DNA from: Gammaproteobacteria bacterium
GTDB lineage: Bacteria; Pseudomonadota; Gammaproteobacteria; Arenicellales; JAHEKD01
Assembly (NCBI GenBank): GCA_024638545.1
Contig: JAHEKD010000140.1
Span: 1 to 6,892 of the forward strand
Reading direction: 5' to 3'
DNA length: 6,892 nucleotides
Of this stretch, positions 1-5,418 are shown piece after piece. The notes under the pieces are model-generated. The model had not been told where the DNA came from. It searched no databases and worked only from the letters and a program-made list of their open reading frames with translations. Position 1 is the first letter of the stretch; the number at the start of each line of letters is the position of its first letter. Made by a program: the position numbers and the translations under genes.

Positions 1-98
1 CCGCAGGCATCGTTGACACTATGTCGAGCTGACCGAGTAAAATGCCCACAGGGCGTGGCAAGGGACCGTCGCAGTAGAAGGGTGGTGAGAAATGCGGG
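1..98. other. GC-rich stretch with no recognised gene, downstream of srkA
   Basis: This end of the window lies beyond the srkA stop codon. By hand count it is about 60% GC, clearly above the neighbouring genes. One minus-strand frame stays open through the stretch from just after the srkA stop to the window edge, but it is only about 30 codons and I recognise no protein in it. It could be the edge of a repeat, a mobile-element remnant or the tail of a gene lying outside the window. None of these can be decided from 98 bases. Confidence 0.3.
41..54 (-). terminator. Weak terminator-like hairpin after srkA
   Basis: Read on the minus strand, GCCC and GGGC form a 4-bp GC stem around a TGT loop and are followed by ATTTT. 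The site lies about 45 bases after the srkA stop codon, where a terminator for the dcyD-exporter-srkA unit would be expected. The stem and T-run are both short and an alternative CCAC/GTGG pairing exists, so this is only a candidate. Confidence 0.25.
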
Positions 99-1112
99 TT
101 AATACAACTCAAGCGCAGGCTCATTCATCATGGCAGCCTGTTCTCTTAGAGTAAGGATATGCTGTTCCCAGCAATTTTGATCATTGAACCAGGGAAAGGC
201 TTTTGGGAAGGCCGGATCACGCCAGCGCCTTGCCAACCAGGCATGATAATAGATCAGGCGTAATGTTCTGAGTGCTTCGAGCAGATGTAATTCCCGGTTA
301 TTAAATTCGCAAAATTCACTGTAACCATCCAGCAATTCAATCAATGCACGAGTTTGTTCAGCACGATCTCCTGACAGAAACATCCATAAATCCTGCACTG
401 CCGGACCTGTGCGGGTATCGTCCAGATCAACAATATGCATTTGTTCTTCCCGGACCAAGATATTACTCGGGTGACAATCGCAGTGTATGCGAAGAGTTTC
501 AATCTCACCGGCTTGCTCAAAACACCAGCGAACCTGATCTGCCAGACAATCCGTCAGACTTGTATATGCGCTGATCAGATCCTCAGGAATAAAATTGTTT
601 TGAAGAAGAAACGCTCTCGATTCATGCAGGTAACTTTGTATAGTTAACTCGGGCCGATGCACAAATGCTTTTGTCTTGCCAACGGCATGAATACGCCCCA
701 TAAACTGGCCGATTTGATACAGCTGGTCAAGATTATCGATCTCCAGTGCATGACCACCCCTGTTGGCAAAAAGGGCAAATCGAAAATCTTTGTGGCGGAA
801 GAGGCTTTCATCATTTCTGTTACGCAGTGGTTCAACGATTGGAATTTCTGCATCGGTCAACTCATAGGCGAACTGATGCTCTTCCTTGATGCATTCATCA
901 GTCCAGCGATTAGGTCGATAGAATTTAGCTACAAGCGGCGCGGCATCCTCAATTCCAACCTGGTAAACCCGGTTTTCATAACTATTCAGAGCTAGAAATC
1001 GACCATCGCATAGATAACCCACACTCTCAACAGCATCGAGGATATCATCAGGGCCGAGTTTCTGGAAGCTTTGTTCTTCACTGTGAGATGAGTCTTTTCT
1101 GTCAGGCGTCAT
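99..1112 (-). CDS. srkA: Stress response kinase A (SrkA/RdoA/YihE family)
   Basis: The 337-residue product is close in length to the E. coli protein (328 aa). SrkA is a cytoplasmic Ser/Thr protein kinase with an aminoglycoside-phosphotransferase fold, linked in E. coli to the Cpx envelope-stress response and protection from stress-induced death. Visible landmarks are the nucleotide-binding stretch LNSYENRVYQ (42-51), the likely ATP lysine K63 in AKFYRP, the catalytic loop HCDCHPSNIL (210-219) with D212 and N217, and the metal-binding DLDD (229-232). The C-terminal RRWRDPAFPKAFPW stretch is typical of the family. One oddity is Cys211 where I recall glycine (HGD) in relatives. The ATG at 1112 has no strong Shine-Dalgarno sequence but gives the family's usual N-terminus. 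The gene starts 28 bp after the exporter and is probably co-transcribed with it. No dsbA, its E. coli partner, is visible downstream inside the window. Confidence 0.93.
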   Translation of the reverse strand: MTPDRKDSSHSEEQSFQKLGPDDILDAVESVGYLCDGRFLALNSYENRVYQVGIEDAAPLVAKFYRPNRWTDECIKEEHQFAYELTDAEIPIVEPLRNRNDESLFRHKDFRFALFANRGGHALEIDNLDQLYQIGQFMGRIHAVGKTKAFVHRPELTIQSYLHESRAFLLQNNFIPEDLISAYTSLTDCLADQVRWCFEQAGEIETLRIHCDCHPSNILVREEQMHIVDLDDTRTGPAVQDLWMFLSGDRAEQTRALIELLDGYSEFCEFNNRELHLLEALRTLRLIYYHAWLARRWRDPAFPKAFPWFNDQNCWEQHILTLREQAAMMNEPALELY

Positions 1113-1140
1113 GAATGAGTGAAATTCGAATGAATGCCGG

Positions 1141-1779
1141 CTACTCGTTGTGATTGAATGAAAACAGTGCAGTTGATATTCCCAGCGCCAGATAAGTACA
1201 TCCTGAGAACATTGTCTGAATTTTTGTTACTTTTTGGCTGCGTGTCAGAAGCTTTTTGGCAGATCCGGCCAGGATTGCATACATACCGTCACTGGTCACA
1301 GCCAGCGTTACAAATATCATGCCCAGAAGAAGAAATTGTACAGGCACGGATCCATTGTCCGGATTTACAAACTGCGGTAAAAAAGCCAGAAAAAAAATGG
1401 CTGTCTTGGGATTGAGCATGTTTACGATAAAACCCTGCCAGAAAAGTGTCGACAAAGGCACTGGCTCAATATTCAATCTGGTGACAGGCCGGTTCGAGCC
1501 AGCCAGCGTCTTTATTCCCAGGTAGATCAGATAGATTGCCCCAAGATATTTGATTATGCTGAACATGAGTGCGCTTTTTAGAATCAATGCAGATAGCCCC
1601 AGGGCGGCAAAAATCACGTGTATGACTGAAGCAAACGTGATGCCAAGTGTGGATACCAGTCCGGCCAGGCGTCCTTGTTCCACTGTACGTGCGATAATAT
1701 AAAACACAGCGGGTCCTGGAATAATTAATAGCGCAAGTGAGGCTGCGATAAAAATCATTAATGAAGTCGTGTCGATCAT
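1141..1779 (-). CDS. LysE/RhtB-family amino-acid exporter
   Basis: The 212-residue protein is an inner-membrane efflux carrier of the LysE/RhtB superfamily, whose studied members export lysine, homoserine, threonine, leucine or cysteine-pathway compounds. The length matches the family. Hydrophobic segments lie roughly at 7-28, 40-66, 70-92, 112-137, 145-170 and 185-207. The signature region IPGPAVFYIIARTVEQG (20-36) follows the first segment, and the second family motif NPKTAIFFLAFLPQF occupies 123-137. The ATG at 1779 is preceded by a weak GAG ribosome-binding element and, further upstream, an inverted repeat. It sits between the dcyD-like gene (104 bp upstream) and srkA (28 bp downstream). 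The substrate cannot be read from the sequence. The desulfhydrase neighbour makes a cysteine-related or D-amino-acid substrate a reasonable guess only. Confidence 0.88.
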   Translation of the reverse strand: MIDTTSLMIFIAASLALLIIPGPAVFYIIARTVEQGRLAGLVSTLGITFASVIHVIFAALGLSALILKSALMFSIIKYLGAIYLIYLGIKTLAGSNRPVTRLNIEPVPLSTLFWQGFIVNMLNPKTAIFFLAFLPQFVNPDNGSVPVQFLLLGMIFVTLAVTSDGMYAILAGSAKKLLTRSQKVTKIQTMFSGCTYLALGISTALFSFNHNE

Positions 1780-1794
1780 TTTGGTCTCATTTAG

Positions 1795-1817
1795 TTAACT
1801 GGTTTCACCAGGGTTAA
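1795..1817 (-). promoter_or_regulatory. Inverted repeat just upstream of the exporter start
   Basis: TTAAC+TGG (from 1795) pairs with CCA+GTTAA (to 1817) around a five-base loop, giving eight pairs with a two-base GG bulge. It ends 15 bases before the exporter ATG, immediately upstream of the likely ribosome-binding site. It could be an operator for a local regulator or an mRNA hairpin affecting translation. The structure is visible, but the function is inferred and unproven. Confidence 0.35.
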
Positions 1818-1883
1818 TTAGGCATCAATCTAACAATCAGTAACTTTCACCGGCCAGCAAGGCGTATGAATCATGGGCTTTTA

Positions 1884-2915
1884 CTATTGCAGTTTGAGCA
1901 GCTCCGGATAACCAAACGCGCCGGGCGCCCCGCCTGTATGTAAAAATACGACATTCTCGCCTGCGTTAAATTCGCCCTCCTGTATCAGCCGGATCAAGCC
2001 TGCCATGGCCTTACCGCTATAGGTGGGATCCAGCAAAATCCCCTCGCATTTCCCGGCACTCAGAATAGCCTGCAAGGTGGCGGAATTCAATCGACCATAA
2101 CCTGGCTCGAGAACATCGTCATTGACTAAGATATCAGAGTCCTTCACAACACCGCCGTGACCAATCATGGTTGACACCTGCTGACAGCGTTCAAGTAATC
2201 GGGGCTTTTGTAACGTGGCACTGCGCCTGACGCAAATGCCGTATACTTTTGCGCTGCAACCCAGCGCACGCAGTCCTGTCAACAGACCACTGTGTGTTGA
2301 ACCACTGCCGGAGGCAACAACCACAGCATCTAATTCTGTTTTTTTTATCTGCAGTAACATTTCCTCGGCTGCAAGGACATATCCTAACGCACCCAGCGGC
2401 TTATGGTTCTGGGATAAGGGAATAACATACGGTTTTTTACCTTGCCCGGATATAACCTCGGCCCGATCATATAATGCACGGTCGGCACCCAGCTCGTCTT
2501 CTCCAAAAGGATAATAGTGAATAGTCGTTCCCATCATATGCAGAAGCAGCGGATTGCCAGATTCATAATATTCAGCTGGTCGATTAGTGACACGTTTTTC
2601 AAGCTGCACTTCACACTGCATGCCAAGCTTGTGCGCGCCGGCAACTGTCATACGAACGTGATTGGACTGTACCGCGCCGGTCGTCAGGACCGAATCTGCA
2701 TTTTGTGCATGCGCCTCACCCAGGTAAAACTCGAGCTGCCTGGCTTTATTCCCGCCAAGCGCCAGTCCCGTGCAATCATCACGCTTAATCCACAGATTGA
2801 TTGTGCCCTGGCTGCCTGGAAATTTCCTGGATAAATTATCCATCCGCTCAAGGGGGGTTGGTGTGTGTGCAAGCCGCACCCAGGGATACTTGTTTATAAT
2901 GTTCTTGCCTAACAC
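1884..2915 (-). CDS. dcyD: D-cysteine desulfhydrase-like PLP enzyme
   Basis: The 343-residue protein belongs to the fold-type II PLP enzymes of the ACC deaminase / D-cysteine desulfhydrase group (E. coli DcyD is 328 aa). D-cysteine desulfhydrase splits D-cysteine to pyruvate, ammonia and sulfide in the cytoplasm. Landmarks are IKRDD (43-47), the PLP-lysine motif GGNKARQLEF with K57, the QSNHVR loop (83-88), ASGSGSTHSG in the cofactor phosphate-binding region, and DPTYSGKAMAG and HTGGAP near the C-terminus. At the two positions reported to separate ACC deaminase (Glu295, Leu322) from D-cysteine desulfhydrase (Ser, Thr), this protein has Ser300 and Thr327, which favours the desulfhydrase. The start is a GTG with a weak AGG element about 8 bases upstream. 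No in-frame ATG exists upstream before a stop, and the next Met (25) lies inside the conserved region. It is the first gene of the probable dcyD-exporter-srkA unit. Confidence 0.88.
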   Translation of the reverse strand: MLGKNIINKYPWVRLAHTPTPLERMDNLSRKFPGSQGTINLWIKRDDCTGLALGGNKARQLEFYLGEAHAQNADSVLTTGAVQSNHVRMTVAGAHKLGMQCEVQLEKRVTNRPAEYYESGNPLLLHMMGTTIHYYPFGEDELGADRALYDRAEVISGQGKKPYVIPLSQNHKPLGALGYVLAAEEMLLQIKKTELDAVVVASGSGSTHSGLLTGLRALGCSAKVYGICVRRSATLQKPRLLERCQQVSTMIGHGGVVKDSDILVNDDVLEPGYGRLNSATLQAILSAGKCEGILLDPTYSGKAMAGLIRLIQEGEFNAGENVVFLHTGGAPGAFGYPELLKLQ

Positions 2916-2965
2916 GATTAAGCCTATAAATATTGCGTCGTTCTGATACCGGTGCTTAGTTCTTT

Positions 2966-2994
2966 ATCATAATGTCAACCATGCAGGAATTAAA
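2966..2994 (-). promoter_or_regulatory. Candidate promoter for the dcyD-like gene
   Basis: On the minus strand TATGAT (2971 to 2966) matches five of six positions of the sigma-70 -10 consensus and lies about 50 bases upstream of the GTG start. The box 17 bp further upstream, TTTAAT (2994 to 2989), is a poor -35. A TTGACA is also present (2978 to 2973) but almost touches TATGAT, so the two cannot form a normal pair. This is weak evidence. Confidence 0.25.
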
Positions 2995-2997
2995 GCA

Positions 2998-3015
2998 ATA
3001 TTAATCGACTAATAT
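2998..3015. promoter_or_regulatory. 18-bp near-perfect palindrome, operator-like
   Basis: ATATTA and TAATAT flank a TCGA centre, with only one mismatched pair in 18 bp. It sits about 83 bp upstream of the dcyD-like start codon, next to its candidate promoter. Symmetry and length suit binding by a dimeric helix-turn-helix regulator, but AT-rich palindromes also arise by chance. No regulator gene lies in the window. Confidence 0.35.
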
Positions 3016-3105
3016 ACCATCTGCTCCAGAGCAACTATATTATCCAGAGGTTTTCCGTCTGCCAGGTAAAAGGTACTGATAAATACAGCCATAACATTAC
3101 ACAGC

Positions 3106-3135
3106 TTGATATAAAAAAACATCGTTTAAAATAAT
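3106..3135 (+). promoter_or_regulatory. Candidate promoter for the small protein gene and slyD
   Basis: TTGATA at 3106-3111 is one or two bases from the -35 consensus. With an 18-bp spacer it is followed by AATAAT at 3130-3135; an overlapping TAAAAT at 3127-3132 is a better -10 but leaves a 15-bp spacer. A start near 3142 would give a leader of about 115 nt containing both inverted repeats. This is plausible but not strong. Confidence 0.3.
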
Positions 3136-3162
3136 TGTTTTTCATAACAGGTAAATAAAAAT

Positions 3163-3182
3163 CAGACAGCAAATTATGTCTG
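3163..3182. repeat. Perfect 6-bp inverted repeat in the leader
   Basis: CAGACA at 3163-3168 and TGTCTG at 3177-3182 are exact inverted copies around an eight-base AT-rich spacer. It lies downstream of the candidate plus-strand promoter and just ahead of the stronger hairpin at 3205-3229. It could be an mRNA hairpin or a protein-binding site. Confidence 0.35.
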
Positions 3183-3204
3183 GATGAGACTGGATACATA
3201 TAAA

Positions 3205-3229
3205 TTACCTGCCGAATTGGTGCAGGTAA
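3205..3229 (+). promoter_or_regulatory. 8-bp perfect hairpin upstream of the small protein gene
   Basis: TTACCTGC (3205-3212) and GCAGGTAA (3222-3229) are exact inverted copies around a nine-base loop. The right arm is followed by ATAAATTTTG, a loose T-run. The site is 28 bp before the ATG at 3258. Its arms contain the CAGGTAA element repeated elsewhere in this intergenic region. It may be an operator or an attenuator-like leader hairpin. A strong terminator is unlikely because the T-run is short and displaced. Confidence 0.4.
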
Positions 3230-3257
3230 ATAAATTTTGTGTTAGTTTACGGAAAAA

Positions 3258-3683
3258 ATGGTCTGCGTATGGGATTTCAGGCATCAATTCAAGATTTCTT
3301 CTATATTACGATTTGCATCAGTGGCACGGTTTAATGACCACGCTCATCACGGCATGCTGGAAACATCTGGCTATGAAGCCGCACCAATGATCAAGCTGGA
3401 GGTTATCAAGGATACGGCATCAGGTTGGAATCTGCACCTGATCACTCAAAATTTCAAATTCACACCTGAAGATATCGATCAGCCGGTGGATAAGCCTGAA
3501 GGTCACGCCCATGTCTATGTGGATGGCGAAAGAATTTCTCGTATTTATGGCCCATGGTTTCACTTGACAGGTTTGACACCAGGACCACATACTATCCGTG
3601 TATTTTTAGATGCAAATGATTATAGTGAGTTTGTTTTTAATGGTGTACCCATTGATGCAATTGCTGACGTTGTTGAGGAATAA
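3258..3683 (+). CDS. Uncharacterised small His-containing protein
   Basis: This is a 141-residue protein to which I cannot assign a function. I believe it belongs to a little-studied proteobacterial group sharing the pattern HHGMLE, GWNLHL, NFxFTPE, EGHAHxYVDG, RIYGPWFHL, a turn with TPG, and xxANDxSE. Here these lie at 30-35, 56-61, 65-71, 81-90, 95-103, 107-109 and 119-124. The alternating hydrophobic pattern suggests an all-beta sandwich. Possible metal ligands are H28, H30, H31, M33, H83, H85 and H102. The ATG at 3258 is the first in frame after a stop (3243) and has a weak GGA 5 bp upstream. The first 27 residues are basic and only mildly hydrophobic, with no clear signal peptide. ATGs at 3354 (M33) and 3387 (M44) have no ribosome-binding site, and M44 would lose the HHGM motif. 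slyD follows 44 bp downstream. Confidence 0.75.
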   Translation: MVCVWDFRHQFKISSILRFASVARFNDHAHHGMLETSGYEAAPMIKLEVIKDTASGWNLHLITQNFKFTPEDIDQPVDKPEGHAHVYVDGERISRIYGPWFHLTGLTPGPHTIRVFLDANDYSEFVFNGVPIDAIADVVEE

Positions 3684-3727
3684 ACACTACCCGTTTTAGG
3701 AGCCAAATTAGATAACCAGCTTTATCC

Positions 3728-4219
3728 ATGATTATTGATGAGAACACAGTAGTCAGATTCCATTATCGTCTGTCAGAATTAACATCGGCAGGTCCTCAAT
3801 TTCTTGAACAAAGTCATGAAGGTGAAGCCATGGCTTACCTTCATGGTGCAGGTGCGGTGATTCCAGGCATTGAAAAAGCCATGCAGGGCAGGCAACAGGG
3901 CGATGAGTTTGAAGTCACGCTTAAACCAGCTGATGCGTATGGCGAGCGTGTCGAGGATGCCAGGCAGCGCATACCGGTAAAGCATTTGCACCAAAAGAAA
4001 GATCTGAAACCGGGAATGGTCGTCGCAGTAAACACCTCGCATGGACCGCGGGAAGTGATTATCGAGAAAGTGGGCAAATTCAATGTTGATGTAGACACTA
4101 ATCATCCGTTGGCCGGCAAGACCCTTCAGTTTGAAATAAAAATCGAAGAAGTGCGTGCAGCTACGGCTGAAGAAATTTCACATGGGCATGTGCATGGTCC
4201 CGGCGGTCATCACCACTGA
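3728..4219 (+). CDS. slyD: FKBP-type peptidyl-prolyl isomerase SlyD
   Basis: The 163-residue protein is a cytoplasmic prolyl cis-trans isomerase and chaperone; in E. coli SlyD also binds nickel and feeds [NiFe]-hydrogenase maturation. The FKBP core is split by the insert-in-flap chaperone domain. YLHGAGAVIPGIEKAM (37-52), QGDEF and ADAYGE (68-73) form the first FKBP part, residues about 75-125 the flap insert, and NHPLAGKTLQFEIKI (125-139) the returning core strand. The tail, with H152, H154, H156 and H161-163, is His-rich but has no cysteine and is shorter than the Cys/His tail of E. coli (196 aa). The ATG at 3728 is the only plausible start after an in-frame stop at 3713. The nearest good AGGAG (3698-3702) lies 25 bases away, too far for normal use, so translation may depend on the upstream gene. 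It is probably co-transcribed with the small protein gene. Confidence 0.93.
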   Translation: MIIDENTVVRFHYRLSELTSAGPQFLEQSHEGEAMAYLHGAGAVIPGIEKAMQGRQQGDEFEVTLKPADAYGERVEDARQRIPVKHLHQKKDLKPGMVVAVNTSHGPREVIIEKVGKFNVDVDTNHPLAGKTLQFEIKIEEVRAATAEEISHGHVHGPGGHHH

Positions 4220-4259
4220 AAATCCAAACCAGAAATGATATTTTGTTCTCGATTGACTC

Positions 4260-4292
4260 AATTGCTCATGTGCAAGTGTACACTGGGCAATT
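4260..4292. repeat. AATTGC/GCAATT inverted repeat downstream of slyD
   Basis: AATTGC at 4260-4265 and GCAATT at 4287-4292 are exact inverted copies with 21 bases between them, and an eight-base palindrome GTGTACAC (4276-4283) lies inside. It begins about 40 bases after the slyD stop. There is no T-run on either side, so it is not a normal intrinsic terminator. It could be an mRNA-stabilising fold or chance. Confidence 0.25.
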
Positions 4293-4415
4293 CACCAATC
4301 TCGGGCCTCATATAAAAACATAATTTCTATTTCTGAATTGAGTTATTCCGATGTTGCTGCGCATTTTTGTTCGGTGTTTGCCTTGCCCTGATTTCGCTCA
4401 TGAGGTTTTCAATGA

Positions 4416-4443
4416 GGCTGGCTTGAGGCCGCCGGATTTTTTT
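4416..4443 (+). terminator. Intrinsic terminator-like hairpin at the convergent junction
   Basis: GGC(T)GGC and GCCGCC form a six-pair GC stem with one bulged T around a TTGAG loop (4416-4433). GGA follows, then seven T residues (4437-4443). This is oriented to stop plus-strand transcription coming from slyD about 200 bp upstream and ends at the stop codon of the convergent transporter gene. On the minus strand no T-run follows the hairpin, so it should not terminate the transporter transcript. Confidence 0.6.
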
Positions 4444-5317
4444 ATGTTGTCCTGAACGCACGAAAGCGTTTTTTCTGCTGGCTTAGTGTTATCGTGATGC
4501 CGGAGATGACAATTAATGCAACACCGCAAAACATCAGCAGGGTTGGGTATTCCTGCCAGAAAATAACACCCAATACTATTGCAACGATAATACCGAAATA
4601 GGCAAAGGGGGAAATAAATGAAAGCTCACCCATGCGTACGGCGTTTATTTGAGTAAAAAAACCACAACTTAACAGAATGGCTGAGCAAGACAAGGCAAAA
4701 ACATGGTGTAGATTAATTGGCCGCCAGTCGAACAGGGAGATCACCAGTCCGGCAGTGGTGACCAGGATCATTGTCGCCAGGGTGATGTAGATGGAATTAA
4801 GCTCAGCCGGAATTCGTCGCGTAAAAATATCCCGGCAGGAGACAAATGCCGCCGCCAATATGGGCAAAAACATGACGTAGTTAAACACGCCCGAAAAGGG
4901 ATTGGTCACCAGGGCAATACCGATAAAACCGGTCAGTACCGCGACCCATCGCAGCAGGACGACGTTTTCCTTAAGTATCAAGGCGGCCAACAGTGTGGAT
5001 AAAATCGGTGACGTCCAGGTCAGGGTGCTGACTGTGGCAATTGGCATTAAAGACAGACCGGTGATAAAACATAAAGTCGCGCACATCTCGCAGCTGGCTC
5101 GGGCGAGGTTAATCCGGCTTAGCGCCATATTCGGGAATACGGGCATTTTCCTGAATTTAAGAATGCAAATAAAGAGCATGCAGGCAAGTGATCCGCGAAC
5201 AAACAGCACTTGTCCGATGCCGAGTGTTTCAGTCATGGTCTTGATAATCGCGTCGTTACACGAAATGAAGCTCATGGCCAGCATCATCAAAAAAGCGGCC
5301 TTAATGTTAGTAGACAT
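4442..5317 (-). CDS. EamA-family (DMT superfamily) transporter
   Basis: This 291-residue integral inner-membrane protein has the family's usual length and two tandem EamA repeats. About ten hydrophobic segments lie near 5-25, 35-54, 68-90, 93-115, 120-139, 145-162, 174-196, 204-224, 232-252 and 258-279. The LKENVVLLRW stretch (115-124) at the end of the first repeat and FWQEYPT (253-259) in the second are typical of the group. The short C-terminal tail is basic (KK, R, R). Studied EamA proteins export metabolites such as O-acetylserine, cysteine or threonine, but the substrate here cannot be predicted. The ATG at 5317 has a weak AGAAA element upstream. asnS lies 101 bp upstream on the same strand, so read-through is possible, although a weak hairpin and a direct repeat in the gap could mark separate control. 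Confidence 0.9.
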   Translation of the reverse strand: MSTNIKAAFLMMLAMSFISCNDAIIKTMTETLGIGQVLFVRGSLACMLFICILKFRKMPVFPNMALSRINLARASCEMCATLCFITGLSLMPIATVSTLTWTSPILSTLLAALILKENVVLLRWVAVLTGFIGIALVTNPFSGVFNYVMFLPILAAAFVSCRDIFTRRIPAELNSIYITLATMILVTTAGLVISLFDWRPINLHHVFALSCSAILLSCGFFTQINAVRMGELSFISPFAYFGIIVAIVLGVIFWQEYPTLLMFCGVALIVISGITITLSQQKKRFRAFRTT

Positions 5318-5359
5318 AATTTCTGTATGGATTTGCGTTGTTATATTTTTCCATCATGT

Positions 5360-5376
5360 AAAAAGTTCTGAAGAAC
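5360..5376 (-). terminator. Weak terminator-like hairpin between asnS and the transporter
   Basis: On the minus strand GTTC-TTCA-GAAC (5376 to 5365) forms a four-base-pair stem directly followed by five T residues. It sits about 40 bases past the asnS stop. The stem is short and AT-rich, so any termination would be partial at best. Confidence 0.25.
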
Positions 5377-5377
5377 A

Positions 5378-5401
5378 TTCCCGCTATACCATTTTCCCGC
5401 T
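5378..5401. repeat. 8-bp direct repeat, 16-bp period, upstream of the transporter
   Basis: TTCCCGCT occurs at 5378-5385 and again at 5394-5401. Read towards the transporter this is AGCGGGAA twice with eight bases between, 61-84 bp upstream of its start codon. The spacing could suit a regulator binding direct repeats, but two copies of eight bases are modest evidence. Confidence 0.3.
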
Positions 5402-5418
5402 GATTCAAAAATGGCTCT

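Larger units (their letters stand above)
3063..3234. repeat. Three CAGGTAAA copies plus one inverted copy
   Basis: CAGGTAAA occurs at 3063-3070, 3148-3155 and 3223-3230, and the inverted form TTACCTG at 3205-3211. The second and third copies extend to a 12-bp identity, CAGGTAAATAAA, at 3148-3159 and 3223-3234. Four copies of a seven-base core in about 170 bp of AT-rich sequence look non-random. Single copies of CAGGTAA also occur inside srkA (about 627) and the dcyD-like gene (about 2723), so the core alone is not unique. Possible roles are a repeated operator or the remnant of a local duplication. Confidence 0.45.
2916..3257. other. AT-rich divergent intergenic region with many repeats
   Basis: This 342-bp gap separates the minus-strand dcyD-like gene from the plus-strand small protein gene, so it should hold promoters for both. 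It is clearly AT-rich. It contains a near-perfect 18-bp palindrome at 2998-3015, a TCCAGAG direct repeat at 3025 and 3043, three CAGGTAAA copies at 3063, 3148 and 3223, and two inverted repeats at 3163-3182 and 3205-3229. I found no convincing gene in it; the open frames present are short or lack a ribosome-binding site. Confidence 0.7.

Noticed and set aside
2972..3004. Ten-codon plus-strand open frame in the divergent region, a possible leader peptide
   Set aside because: It has no ribosome-binding site and no run of one amino acid type. It also overlaps the palindrome and is well upstream of the next gene.
2916..3257. Possible CRISPR or short tandem repeat array
   Set aside because: The repeats are 7-12 bp with irregular spacing and no spacer-repeat periodicity, so they fit regulatory or chance repeats better.
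3184..3390. Plus-strand open frame of 68 codons overlapping the start of the small protein gene
   Set aside because: It carries the 3205-3229 hairpin, has no recognisable motif or signal peptide, and overlaps the supported frame. A frameshift link to the downstream gene was considered, but the translation offers no secretion signal.
3779..4105. Minus-strand open frames opposite slyD
   Set aside because: They are shadows of the slyD coding frame; SlyD motifs are unambiguous on the plus strand.
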